64,000 nucleotides of DNA from Actinotignum schaalii_C (GTDB lineage Bacteria > Actinomycetota > Actinomycetes > Actinomycetales > Actinomycetaceae), in the NCBI RefSeq assembly GCF_034119425.1, contig NZ_JAWUEL010000007.1:1-64000 (forward strand), read 5' to 3'. Both the position numbers and the translations under genes were made by a program. This document shows positions 53,372 to 61,440 of this stretch, piece after piece; the first letter of the stretch is position 1, and each line of letters begins with the position of its first letter. The notes under the pieces are model-generated. The model was not told the DNA's origin, did not search any database, and saw only the letters and a program-made list of their open reading frames with translations.

Positions 53372-54691
53372 GTGCTGAGAAGCTTTACTGTCAAGAATTT
53401 TGCATCGTTTAGGGATGAGGCAACGCTAGATTTACAAGCCACCAGAGAGCGGCAGCATTCAGAAACGCTGATGCATTTTCAACGTGCCCGGTGGCTTCCG
53501 CTCACCACGATTTTCGGCCCTAACGCCTCGGGGAAATCGGCCTTAGTTCGCGCTTTCAAGGCGCTCCGCGGGCTTATTTCGGTTCGGCAGGATACCCGCG
53601 AACCGCTCACCCCACATGCTTTTGGGGAGCATGCCAAGCTGCCGTGTGAATTTACGATTGAATACTCAGTGTCGGTGGATGGTCGTGAGAAAATCGCGCG
53701 GTATTACGTGGCGGCAACGAATGCACGTGTGGTAAAAGAGTCCCTTCATCAGGTTCTTTTCGATGGCAGCTTCGATCTGGTTTTTGAACGGAACAACCCG
53801 CAGGGATCCCCCGCGTCTTTCGTTACCTTTGGGGAGAAGTATTCCGGGGATGACGTACTGCTTTCCTTCGGGAAAACCGTGTATCAGAGTACGTCGCTCC
53901 TAGGAGTGATTGGGCGTGACGACCGCGCACCGGCTTTCATTCAGGCGGCTTTCCGGTGGTTCTTCGATACTTTGCAGATCGTCGAACCGGATTCCCAGTA
54001 CATACCACTACTCGGTAATCTTGACAGCGATTCCACCTTCCGTGGAGCTATTTCTGCGGTACTTTCTCAAAGTGATACCGGAATTCAATCGCTCTTTACG
54101 CAGGAAGTGGATCTATCTCGGGTTCCTTTCACGCCGAAAGAGCTCATGGAGATTATGGAGATCGCCGCTGGCGGTAGGGATGTTCTTGCTTCGGCCTATA
54201 AAGAGCGGTATCTCTTTACGCAGAAAGAAGACTCACCGGAAGAGATGACGGTGAGGGCTCTAAAAACTCTGCATGCTGAGGGCGTCACTTTCGAAATTCT
54301 CGAGGAGTCGGACGGCACCCAGAGGTTCATTGACCTCCTCCCGATGCTTCTTGATTTGCAGACACCGGGCGTTCGCCGTGTTTATGTGGTGGATGAGTTG
54401 GAACGCTCGCTTCACCCCGCGTTGACCCGGCTTTTGGTGGAACGCTATTTGGAGGGGTGCTCCAAGGATACGCACACGCAGCTGATTTTTACGACGCATG
54501 AAACGGAGCTACTCGATCAGGAATTGATTCGCCGGGATGAGGTGTGGTTGACGGAAAAGGTCGATGGCGCAGGCCAAGCATCTGAGCTTGTGGCGCTTTC
54601 TGACTATGCGCCGCAGGAGCTGCGCAAGGGGATGTCTTTGCGGGATGTCTACCTGAGTGGCCGCGTCGGAGCGCTTCCTAGAAAGATTTAG
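53372..54691 (+). CDS. AAA ATPase of the RloA/AbiLi type
   Basis: The 439-residue ABC/OLD-like ATPase starts at GTG 53372 with AGGAGG upstream. MLRSFTVKNFASFRDEATLD is the typical start of these proteins. Walker A is FGPNASGKS (about 48-56), Walker B is VYVVDELERSLHPAL, and an H-loop FTTHETELLDQ follows. A coiled insert lies between. RloA/AbiLi ATPases are normally paired with a RloB/AbiLii Toprim-like partner in phage-defence loci, and a short RloB remnant follows 9 bp downstream. The domain is intact but the system is likely disabled. Confidence 0.75.
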   Translation: MLRSFTVKNFASFRDEATLDLQATRERQHSETLMHFQRARWLPLTTIFGPNASGKSALVRAFKALRGLISVRQDTREPLTPHAFGEHAKLPCEFTIEYSVSVDGREKIARYYVAATNARVVKESLHQVLFDGSFDLVFERNNPQGSPASFVTFGEKYSGDDVLLSFGKTVYQSTSLLGVIGRDDRAPAFIQAAFRWFFDTLQIVEPDSQYIPLLGNLDSDSTFRGAISAVLSQSDTGIQSLFTQEVDLSRVPFTPKELMEIMEIAAGGRDVLASAYKERYLFTQKEDSPEEMTVRALKTLHAEGVTFEILEESDGTQRFIDLLPMLLDLQTPGVRRVYVVDELERSLHPALTRLLVERYLEGCSKDTHTQLIFTTHETELLDQELIRRDEVWLTEKVDGAGQASELVALSDYAPQELRKGMSLRDVYLSGRVGALPRKI

Positions 54692-54700
54692 GAGCAGAAG

Positions 54701-54793
54701 ATGGCGCGGAGACGAAACGAGCGGCCTGTCCGCAAACACCGTAAGCGAGTTGTCGTCGCCTCTGAGGGTGCTACCGAGATCCTCGCTTGCTAG
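54701..54793 (+). pseudogene. Truncated rloB remnant (30 codons)
   Basis: An ATG with GGAG seven bases upstream opens a frame of 30 codons, MARRRNERPVRKHRKRVVVA followed by SEGATEILAC and a stop. RloB proteins begin with such an Arg-rich stretch leading into a Toprim strand of the form hhhhCEGxxTExxYF. Here the match stops after SEGATE. The rest of RloB (normally about 200 residues) is absent, and the antisense NYN gene ends inside this remnant. Confidence 0.6.
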
Positions 54794-55523
54794 CACCTAA
54801 ATTCGACACATGCAAAGCGTCTTGTGAATTTGCGGGTGGGGCCTTCACGGGAGAATATAGTCCATCAACATGTTCATTGAGGCTCTTGGTGATATGGGAG
54901 TACATTGGATCAAGAATGAAGTCAATTCCGCTGCGCCGAGCGTATTTTGCCGCGGGAACAAAATCGCTATCGCCGGCGATCATGACAATCTGATTAACGA
55001 GACCGCGATTTGCTATATCGGCGATATCTATTCCTAGGCGAAGATCAACCCCTTTCTGCGTAATCTCAAGAGTTAGATCACTTTCTTGTATCTCGTCGAC
55101 GCTCATGGTTCCGGCGCAGAGTTTCTTCAATTTATCGGGGTGAAGCCGATATCCTCCTCCGGTGGAGAGTTCTTCGCCTCTTCGCAAAGCTACTTTTCGT
55201 TTAGATGCAAGTTCTTCGAAGAACCTTTCACTCCATCTATATTGCTCGGTCTTGCCAAGATTTATCGTTTTTCTGAGCAGCGGGTGGAAAACTGTCTTAG
55301 TGGAGGGTGGGCAGTCGTAATAGAAGATCCGGTACAAGTTCGAGTGGTTATGCGCGATGTGGCGCATACAGTATGTAAATAGTTCTACCGCACGTTGTTC
55401 AGGAGTCTTATCACCGAAGAGGTCGTAGGCTTGATGCCTGTAGAAGCCGCCATCAACCATGATCGCGGTTAGGGTTTCCCGACCTACTCGATCATTCGGG
55501 AAAGTCTTTCGCGGGTTCGCCAT
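54771..55523 (-). CDS. NYN-domain (PIN-like) nuclease family protein
   Basis: The protein of about 250 residues has the NYN/LabA pattern of acidic residues: IMVDGGFYRH (Asp24), QKGVDLRLGIDIADIANRGL and IVMIAGDSDFVPAAKYARRS. These are expected to bind metal for RNA cleavage. ATG 55523 is preferred because GGGAGGTGA lies just upstream. The last six residues and the stop codon come from DNA that is antisense to the rloB remnant, so its natural C-terminus may have been altered by the event that truncated rloB. Confidence 0.75.
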   Translation of the reverse strand: MANPRKTFPNDRVGRETLTAIMVDGGFYRHQAYDLFGDKTPEQRAVELFTYCMRHIAHNHSNLYRIFYYDCPPSTKTVFHPLLRKTINLGKTEQYRWSERFFEELASKRKVALRRGEELSTGGGYRLHPDKLKKLCAGTMSVDEIQESDLTLEITQKGVDLRLGIDIADIANRGLVNQIVMIAGDSDFVPAAKYARRSGIDFILDPMYSHITKSLNEHVDGLYSPVKAPPANSQDALHVSNLGASKRGSR

Positions 55524-55547
55524 ACTGGTCACCTCCCGGATAAGGGA

Positions 55548-55590
55548 AGTTCCGCCGCTGGCTTCCCTTGGGCTACACAGCGGCGGAACT
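55548..55590. repeat. 13-bp inverted repeat upstream of the NYN gene
   Basis: AGTTCCGCCGCTG (55548-55560) and CAGCGGCGGAACT (55578-55590) are perfect complements across 17 bp, 25 bp upstream of the NYN start. Smaller dyads follow: AGGGGT/ACCCCT around 55600-55620 and GGTCTAA/TTAGACC at about 55620-55670. They suggest a structured 5' leader or operators. Confidence 0.5.
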
Positions 55591-55760
55591 GCATGATCTA
55601 TAAGGGGTAAGAACCCCTAAGGTCTAATCATCGGCACTCTCCGGATAGTGGAGGGTCAACGTTTAGACCAGATGGAAAAAGCGTAGCATGTAGATGGAGA
55701 TGAATCCAGTAATTGAGGGGATCTGAACTATTTTCGAAATCGTGAAAAATCAGCGTCACT

Positions 55761-56543
55761 TTACGTGATATTTTTCCGCAGGCGAGCGCCCCGGCTCGTG
55801 GTTGTTACCGCGAGCTTATAGCGATCAGCACGCGCGATAATGACAGAAAGTTCGAATACCCGCCCCTGCGAATCGATGGAATGGCGGAGAATTCTCAAGG
55901 CCGGGGAACCAGCGGGCACTTGAAGTTGCTTGGCTTGGACGGCGTTCAGTGTCGTCGCCTCATACACCTCGTCCGCACGTTCCGGAAGCGTTCCAGAGTG
56001 GCGCGAAATCGCGGAATAGAGCGAATGCTCCAGCTCTTCTTCACTCAATTCCGGGCAGAGCTCCACCGGAATATAGGCAGTGGTGAGGAGTAGCGGCATA
56101 TCATCGGCCAAGCGCACACGTTCGATTTGCCAAACCGCGTTGCTCTCCCGCAATTCGAGCAGCTCGCTGACCCAGTCGGGTGCTTCCACTTGCTGGAAAC
56201 TCACCACGTGGGACGACGGCGCCTTACCGAAGCCCGCCATCTCAGCGGAAAAATTGAGGGCGGTATCTAAGCCGGGCCTATCGTTACCCTTGGATACGAA
56301 CGTCCCCTTACCGCGTTTGCGGATCACGCGCCCCGATTTCACCAAACCTTCGAAGCATTTACGTACCGTGGCCCGTGAAAGTCCAAAGGACTCGCATAGT
56401 GATTGCTCGGTCGGCAACGCGGTTCCCTCGGTGAGGAACCCGGTGGCGATCAGCTGCACGATCCGTTCCTGTAATTGTCGGTACAGCGGGTGATCGGACT
56501 CGGTATTCAGCGGCTGGCTGGCGATGGCAGTGAGGGTATCCAA
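55761..56543 (-). CDS. GntR/HutC family regulator of the divergent sugar operon
   Basis: The 260-residue protein has an N-terminal GntR winged helix (PLYRQLQERIVQLIATGFLT, SFGLSRATVRKCFEGLVKSG, IRKRGKGTFV) and a C-terminal UTRA effector domain (about 100-250). I chose TTG 56543 because AGGAG lies four bases upstream and homology starts there. A perfect 23-bp palindrome immediately upstream (56552-56574), whose core recurs at 56633-56641 near the deoC promoter, is probably its operator. It likely represses itself and the divergent deoC-GH1-kinase-EIIC operon until a sugar phosphate binds. Confidence 0.87.
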   Translation of the reverse strand: MDTLTAIASQPLNTESDHPLYRQLQERIVQLIATGFLTEGTALPTEQSLCESFGLSRATVRKCFEGLVKSGRVIRKRGKGTFVSKGNDRPGLDTALNFSAEMAGFGKAPSSHVVSFQQVEAPDWVSELLELRESNAVWQIERVRLADDMPLLLTTAYIPVELCPELSEEELEHSLYSAISRHSGTLPERADEVYEATTLNAVQAKQLQVPAGSPALRILRHSIDSQGRVFELSVIIARADRYKLAVTTTSRGARLRKNIT

Positions 56544-56551
56544 CGGTCTCC

Positions 56552-56574
56552 TAGCTTTGTACGGTACAAAGCTA
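56552..56574. promoter_or_regulatory. GntR operator 1 (23-bp palindrome)
   Basis: The arms TAGCTTTGTAC and GTACAAAGCTA are perfect complements around one central base. The site lies directly before the ribosome-binding site of the gntR gene. Confidence 0.7.
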
Positions 56575-56632
56575 ACATTACCGCGAATTTCGTAGACAGG
56601 CGATGCTTTCGGGGTTATTTTAAAACATAAAA

Positions 56633-56641
56633 GTACGGTAC
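56633..56641. promoter_or_regulatory. GntR operator 2 core near the deoC promoter
   Basis: GTACGGTAC, the same 9-bp core as operator 1, lies 47 bp before the deoC start and just upstream of a TATAGA -10-like hexamer (56643-56648). A repressor bound here would block the operon promoter. Confidence 0.55.
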
Positions 56642-56688
56642 GTATAGAACAATGCAGTTCAATACGTGTTACTACTGAAAGGAAAATA

Positions 56689-57411
56689 GTGATTCCCGCA
56701 CGCAAAGCCGTAGATATGACTCAGGCTGAATTGGCACGCTACATTGATCAGTCTGTGCTCAAGCCCGAATTCACCGATGATGATATTCGTAAATACACCC
56801 AGGAGGGCATTGATTTCGGGTGCAAGACGATCTGCATCAACCCGGCATCCCTTCCGATTGTGGCTCCCATGGTCGAGGGAACCGATACCGGCCTGTGCGT
56901 GGTGGCGGACTTCCCCTTCGGGCTCGCCACAACCGAGGCAAAGGAAATGCTCACCGAGCACTACTGCTCGAAATGGGATATCGAGGATCTGGATATTGTT
57001 GCTAACTACGGCTGGCTGCGCACCGGCCGTATAGATGATGTTGTCAAGGATCTTGAACCCGTTGTCGCTGCGGCGCATAAGTGGAATACCAAGGTCAAGG
57101 TCATTATCGAAACGGACTCCCTGAACTTGGACCAGGTTGCGGAGGGAACGAAGGCAGCAATTCGCGCGGGTGCTGACTTCATTAAGACCTCCACCGGGTT
57201 CTTCACCGGAGTTGAAAACAAGGGCGCCACGGTTGAGGTCGTGAAAACCATGATTGAGGCAGCTGGGGGCAAGATCGCTGTGAAGGGTTCGGGATGCATT
57301 CGCACTCGCGAGCATTTCCTCGAGCTCATTGATCTTGGTATTGATCGCATGGGCGTTGGTTATCGCTCCACGCCGGTTGTTCTTGGTATTACCCCGCCGG
57401 CGGGTAAATAG
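56689..57411 (+). CDS. deoC: DeoC-family aldolase
   Basis: This 240-residue class I aldolase is of the deoxyribose-phosphate aldolase family. The Schiff-base Lys lies in DFIKTSTGFFTG (Lys166), a second Lys in VKGSGCIRT (Lys199, usually VKASGGIRT) and the Asp in DLDIVANYG (usually IDMVINIG). Start is GTG 56689 with AAAGGA upstream. Being first in an operon with a phospho-glycosidase, a PfkB kinase and a PTS permease, rather than with nucleoside genes, suggests that its substrate is a sugar phosphate from a glycoside, not deoxyribose 5-phosphate from DNA salvage. Confidence 0.85.
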   Translation: MIPARKAVDMTQAELARYIDQSVLKPEFTDDDIRKYTQEGIDFGCKTICINPASLPIVAPMVEGTDTGLCVVADFPFGLATTEAKEMLTEHYCSKWDIEDLDIVANYGWLRTGRIDDVVKDLEPVVAAAHKWNTKVKVIIETDSLNLDQVAEGTKAAIRAGADFIKTSTGFFTGVENKGATVEVVKTMIEAAGGKIAVKGSGCIRTREHFLELIDLGIDRMGVGYRSTPVVLGITPPAGK

Positions 57412-57438
57412 ATATGACAGCTCGAAAAGGGAAGAAAA

Positions 57439-58893
57439 GTGACTCATGTAAGTACCACTCGTTTCCCTGAAGATTTCCTATGGGGAGGTGCCACGTCTGC
57501 CAGCCAGTGCGAAGGCGGCTGGAATGAGGACGGACGTGGTCCTTCAATCGGGGATCATCTGAGTGTAGGAAGTAGAACAACGAAGCGGGAGTTTTCCCTC
57601 TCGCTTGATCCGCACAAGCATTATCCGAGCCATGTTGCAGCGGATCACTACCACCATTGGCGTGAAGATATTGCCCTCCTGGCCGAGATGGGATTTAACG
57701 TTTACCGTTTCTCCATTAGCTGGACGCGCATCTTCCCACGAGGTGATGAAGAAACTCCTAATCAGGCAGGTTTAGCTTTCTACCGCGCGCTGATTGACGA
57801 ATGTATTGCGCGCGGAATGACCCCGATGGTCACGATCACGCAGTACGAACCGCCGCTGTATTTGGCGCAAAAATACGGAGGCTGGTCGAACCGAAAAACC
57901 GTCGATTTTTATCTGAAGTTCTGCGAAACGATCATGCGTGAGTTTCGTGGGAAAGTGCGGTACTGGATTCCATTCGTTGAGGTGAATCTGACCCTGACTG
58001 CTTTTGGTGAGGCCACTTCGGCCGGAATCCTGCCGCCGGAGGGACCGTTCCCGCGGGAAACGAATTCTCCCGAGCGTCTCCAAGCTCGATATCAGGCGAT
58101 GCATCATATTTTCGTTGCCAACGCGAAAGTGGTGAAGCTGGCTCGGAAGATCGATCCGGAAAACCACGTAGGATGCATGCTTGCCGGCCCGGCGAGCTAT
58201 CCTCTGACCTGCTCACCGGAAGATAACCTTGCGAATCTCCAGTCCCTCCAGCGTGACTGCTGGTTCTGTTCGGACGTGGCAGTGCGCGGGGAGTACCCCG
58301 GGTATATGAAACGCCATATAGCTGAGGAGGGTATTTCCATCACCATGGAGCCCGAGGATACCGAGCTTCTTCGCGCGGGAACGGTTGATTTTATTGGTTT
58401 CTCTTATTACTCCTCGAGCTGCATCAGCGCCGAAGGGCATGGTGGGGTTGAGGGTAATAATCTTGCTGGCGTTCCCAACCCGTATCTCAAGAAAAGCGAG
58501 TGGGGCTGGCTGGTGGATCCGATTGGGATCCGGATTGCCTGCAACCTGGTCTGGGATCGCTACCAACTTCCGATGTACATCGTTGAAAATGGGCTCGGCG
58601 CCGTCGACGTTGTGACAGAAGACGGGCGTATTGAGGACGACTACCGCATCGAATACCTGCGCGCACATATCGAGCAACTCAAAGAAGCGCTGGCCGATGG
58701 AGTGGACCTGCGTGGGTATATGACGTGGGGGTGCATTGATCTTATTGCTGAATCAACAGGGCAGATGAGTAAACGGTACGGCTTTGTTCACGTGGATTTC
58801 GACGACGCAGGCCACGGGAGCGGGAAACGGACTCGGAAGAAGAGCTTTTTCTGGTACCGCGATGTGATCCACAGCCGCGGAGAAAATTTATAA
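57439..58893 (+). CDS. GH1 6-phospho-beta-glycosidase with altered sugar-binding residues
   Basis: The 484-residue GH1 enzyme starts FPEDFLWGGATSASQCEGGW. The phosphate-binding motif STGQMSKRYGF (about 439-449) marks it as acting on 6-phospho-glycosides. The nucleophile Glu383 is in YIVENGLG and the acid/base Glu181 is kept. The residue before the latter, Asn in nearly all GH1 enzymes, is Val180, and the usual His of the SHYE motif is Gln135 (ITQYEPPL). Both normally contact the 2- and 3-hydroxyls of the glycone, so the substrate may be modified there. It sits 27 bp after deoC. Confidence 0.85.
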   Translation: MTHVSTTRFPEDFLWGGATSASQCEGGWNEDGRGPSIGDHLSVGSRTTKREFSLSLDPHKHYPSHVAADHYHHWREDIALLAEMGFNVYRFSISWTRIFPRGDEETPNQAGLAFYRALIDECIARGMTPMVTITQYEPPLYLAQKYGGWSNRKTVDFYLKFCETIMREFRGKVRYWIPFVEVNLTLTAFGEATSAGILPPEGPFPRETNSPERLQARYQAMHHIFVANAKVVKLARKIDPENHVGCMLAGPASYPLTCSPEDNLANLQSLQRDCWFCSDVAVRGEYPGYMKRHIAEEGISITMEPEDTELLRAGTVDFIGFSYYSSSCISAEGHGGVEGNNLAGVPNPYLKKSEWGWLVDPIGIRIACNLVWDRYQLPMYIVENGLGAVDVVTEDGRIEDDYRIEYLRAHIEQLKEALADGVDLRGYMTWGCIDLIAESTGQMSKRYGFVHVDFDDAGHGSGKRTRKKSFFWYRDVIHSRGENL

Positions 58894-58908
58894 CACAAGA
58901 AAGGTGAG

Positions 58909-60030
58909 ATGATGAGCAACGAAGCGATCATTGATCTGGCAAAGAAATTAGAGGCAAAGACGCCTCATGCCAATATTCCAGTTGGATACGACGGTTTCAT
59001 TGACCGCATTACCCATGTTGTTGATAAACGGCTCGGGCCGGATGAGTACCAGCGGGTGGGGACGCTCACTGCATACGGGCAAAAATTTATTGATGCCGCC
59101 GGGCTGAGTATGAATATTGAAATGGTGCCCGTGACTACCAAGCTCGGGGGAGTGGCAACGATTCTGGCGAATTCGCTTGCCACCCTGGGCAATCGGGTGA
59201 CCTATATGGGCGCGCTGGGCCTGGGTGGAGTGAATCCCGTTTTCCAGGATTTTGCGAATATGGCTGAGGAGGTTATTTCCTTCTCTGATCCCGGAGTTTC
59301 TGACGCGCTGGAATTTACCGACGGCAAGGTGATTTCCAGCCAGCTAGAGCCGCTCAAGATGGTGAGTTGGGAGAATCTTCTTGAGGCAACCACGCTTGAG
59401 CACCTGGTGGAGGTCTTCGACCGTGCGGATCTTGTAGCGTTCGCTGATTGGACCCTTCTGATTAATGTTGGCAGTATCTGGGATGGGATTGCTGAGGAAG
59501 TTCTTCCCAAGATGACGAACCGTGAGCGGCGGATGATGTTCTTCGATCTTTCTGATCCGACTAAGCGGACAACGGAGGATGTCCTTGGCGTTATGGCAAC
59601 GATCCGTAAGTACGAGGAGTTCTTCGATACCACGCTCGGCCTCAATAAGAAAGAAGCCTATGAGGTGGCTAGCCGCTACGGGGCAACGAAGGATGACTTC
59701 GCGGATCTTCACGAGCTTGCGCGGTTCCTGCGGGAAAAGGTCGGAATTAGCGAGATTGTGATTCACCCGGTGGATGGCGCGGTTCTCAGCAATGTGCGCG
59801 AGGATGCGGCTGTTGATGGGCCGTATTGCGCTGATCCTACGTTGACGACGGGCGGTGGGGATAATTTCAACTCCGGGTTCCTCACGGGACGCTCCCTTGG
59901 CCTGACCAGTGAAGAATCGCTGCTTCTCGGTGTAGCGAATTCGGGCTTCTATGTTCGTGCGGGCCGGAGCCCCGCTTTCGATGAGCTGAGGGAATTCCTA
60001 GTGCAGTGGGCACGGGGCGAAATTGATTAA
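58909..60030 (+). CDS. PfkB-family carbohydrate kinase
   Basis: The 373-residue ribokinase-fold protein has TTKLGGVATILANSLATLGN near the N-terminus and the catalytic motif TTGGGDNFNSGF (Asp318 as base). The start of the protein (VGYDGFIDRITHVVDKRLGP) is longer than in typical PfkB kinases. It probably phosphorylates a sugar or sugar phosphate released by the GH1 enzyme, making a bisphosphate suited to the DeoC-type aldolase; that link is inference. AAAGGTGAG precedes two consecutive ATG codons. Confidence 0.8.
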   Translation: MMSNEAIIDLAKKLEAKTPHANIPVGYDGFIDRITHVVDKRLGPDEYQRVGTLTAYGQKFIDAAGLSMNIEMVPVTTKLGGVATILANSLATLGNRVTYMGALGLGGVNPVFQDFANMAEEVISFSDPGVSDALEFTDGKVISSQLEPLKMVSWENLLEATTLEHLVEVFDRADLVAFADWTLLINVGSIWDGIAEEVLPKMTNRERRMMFFDLSDPTKRTTEDVLGVMATIRKYEEFFDTTLGLNKKEAYEVASRYGATKDDFADLHELARFLREKVGISEIVIHPVDGAVLSNVREDAAVDGPYCADPTLTTGGGDNFNSGFLTGRSLGLTSEESLLLGVANSGFYVRAGRSPAFDELREFLVQWARGEID

Positions 60031-60057
60031 TCACGGGCTACCGAAAGGAGGACAGCC

Positions 60058-61161
60058 ATGAGTGAGAAAAAGACTTTCGATAAAATCATTGACGCTGTTG
60101 CGGCGATCTTCTTGCCCGTCATTAATCTGTTGACTGCCGCGGGTATTCTCAAGGGTATTTTGGCTATTTGCGTAGCGGCCGGGTGGTTGAGTGACGCCTC
60201 GGATACCTACCGGATTCTTGCTGCTATGGGCGACGCCGTTTTCTATTTCTTGCCTGTCTTGCTGGCATTTACGTCGGCTAAGAAGTTCGGAGCTAATCCG
60301 TATACGGCTGTGGTGATTGCGGGCGTGCTTCTGTATCCGGATTTGAACCAGACCTTGGAGTCTGGCACAACAATGTACTTCCTGGGGATCCCGGTCTTTA
60401 GCGCGATCTACCATTCCAGCGTTATCACGATTCTCATGACGGTCGGCTTGCTGGCCTTTGTTGAGAAGGGTCTGGACAGGATTTTCCCAGAGGTGATTCG
60501 TGGGTTCCTCACCCCGTTCATTTCGGTGATCCTGGTCGGGCTGGTCACGCTGATGGCTTTCGGGCCTATCGGCACCCTGATTAGTAACGGCCTGGCGGCC
60601 GGGTACGAGTTCTTGTACGATCTTTCGCCGGCTGCCGCTGGTTTGGTTCTAGGTGCATGTTTCCAGCTTCTGGTTATTTTCGGTTTGCACTGGGGCATCA
60701 TGCTGGTGTCGATGAATAATGTTGCTGCGCTGGGGCACGATACGGTGTTGGCTCTGTTCGGCCCGTCGATTTTCGCGCAGGCTGGTGCCGCTTTGGCGGT
60801 GTTGCTGCGGTCGAAGAACGGAAAGACGCGCACGGTGTGTGCATCTTCGGTGATCTCAGCGTTGTTTGGAATTACCGAGCCGGCGTTGTTCGGTGTGAAT
60901 CTTCCGCGGAAGACTCCAATGATTGCCGTGTGTATTGGCGGCGGCGTTGGTGGCGCTATTGCTGGTATCTCGGGTGCACAGGCCGGGGGCTTCGCGATTC
61001 CGTCGCTTGCCACGCTGCCGGTGTTCTTCGGTAATGGCTTCGTTCTGTTCGTTATTTCCTGCTTGGTCGGTTTCCTCGTTGCATTCATCTGCACGCTGTT
61101 CCTGCGTTTCGAGGCTGACCTGAAGATCGCTGAGGAAGAGGAGGTGAAGGTAGCTAACTAA
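60058..61161 (+). CDS. PTS glucoside-type EIIC permease (EIIC domain only)
   Basis: The 367-residue membrane protein matches only the EIIC part of BglF-type PTS permeases: KIIDAVAAIFLPVINLLTAA, ILKGILAICVAAGW, FGLHWGIMLVSMNNVAALGH and ISALFGITEPALFGVNLPRK. No EIIB domain with its phosphorylated Cys precedes it and no EIIA domain follows. It must therefore use EIIA/EIIB proteins encoded elsewhere, or transport without phosphorylation. AGGAGG precedes the ATG. It is last in the operon, followed by a terminator at 61229. Confidence 0.85.
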   Translation: MSEKKTFDKIIDAVAAIFLPVINLLTAAGILKGILAICVAAGWLSDASDTYRILAAMGDAVFYFLPVLLAFTSAKKFGANPYTAVVIAGVLLYPDLNQTLESGTTMYFLGIPVFSAIYHSSVITILMTVGLLAFVEKGLDRIFPEVIRGFLTPFISVILVGLVTLMAFGPIGTLISNGLAAGYEFLYDLSPAAAGLVLGACFQLLVIFGLHWGIMLVSMNNVAALGHDTVLALFGPSIFAQAGAALAVLLRSKNGKTRTVCASSVISALFGITEPALFGVNLPRKTPMIAVCIGGGVGGAIAGISGAQAGGFAIPSLATLPVFFGNGFVLFVISCLVGFLVAFICTLFLRFEADLKIAEEEEVKVAN

Positions 61162-61228
61162 GCCATCCTGCTTTCCTGGGCATTCCGGCGCGGATTGTTC
61201 CGAAGAGTGGTTGGCGTATCTCCCGTAG

Positions 61229-61283
61229 GTGGCGGGGCTTGTTCGGGTACTACCGAACGGGCCCCGCCACTGTTGTGTTGTTG
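61229..61283 (+). terminator. Terminator of the deoC-GH1-kinase-EIIC operon
   Basis: GTGGCGGGGC (61229-61238) pairs with GCCCCGCCAC (61261-61270), and inside it GTTCGGGT pairs with ACCGAACG nearly completely. TGTTGTGTTGTTG follows. The stem is long and GC-rich and the T-run is interrupted. Confidence 0.7.
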
Positions 61284-61440
61284 TGGATCTCGGGCTAATA
61301 GAAAAGTGGTTGCCAATGACATCCGTCGTCAGCTCTGATCCAGGCCTCTACCGCACACGAACTGGGGTGCCGAGGGGGAGAAAGAGCATCACTGGGCCAT
61401 ATCTGACGGCCTGCTTTTTACCCGCTCTTTGGAGGCGGAC

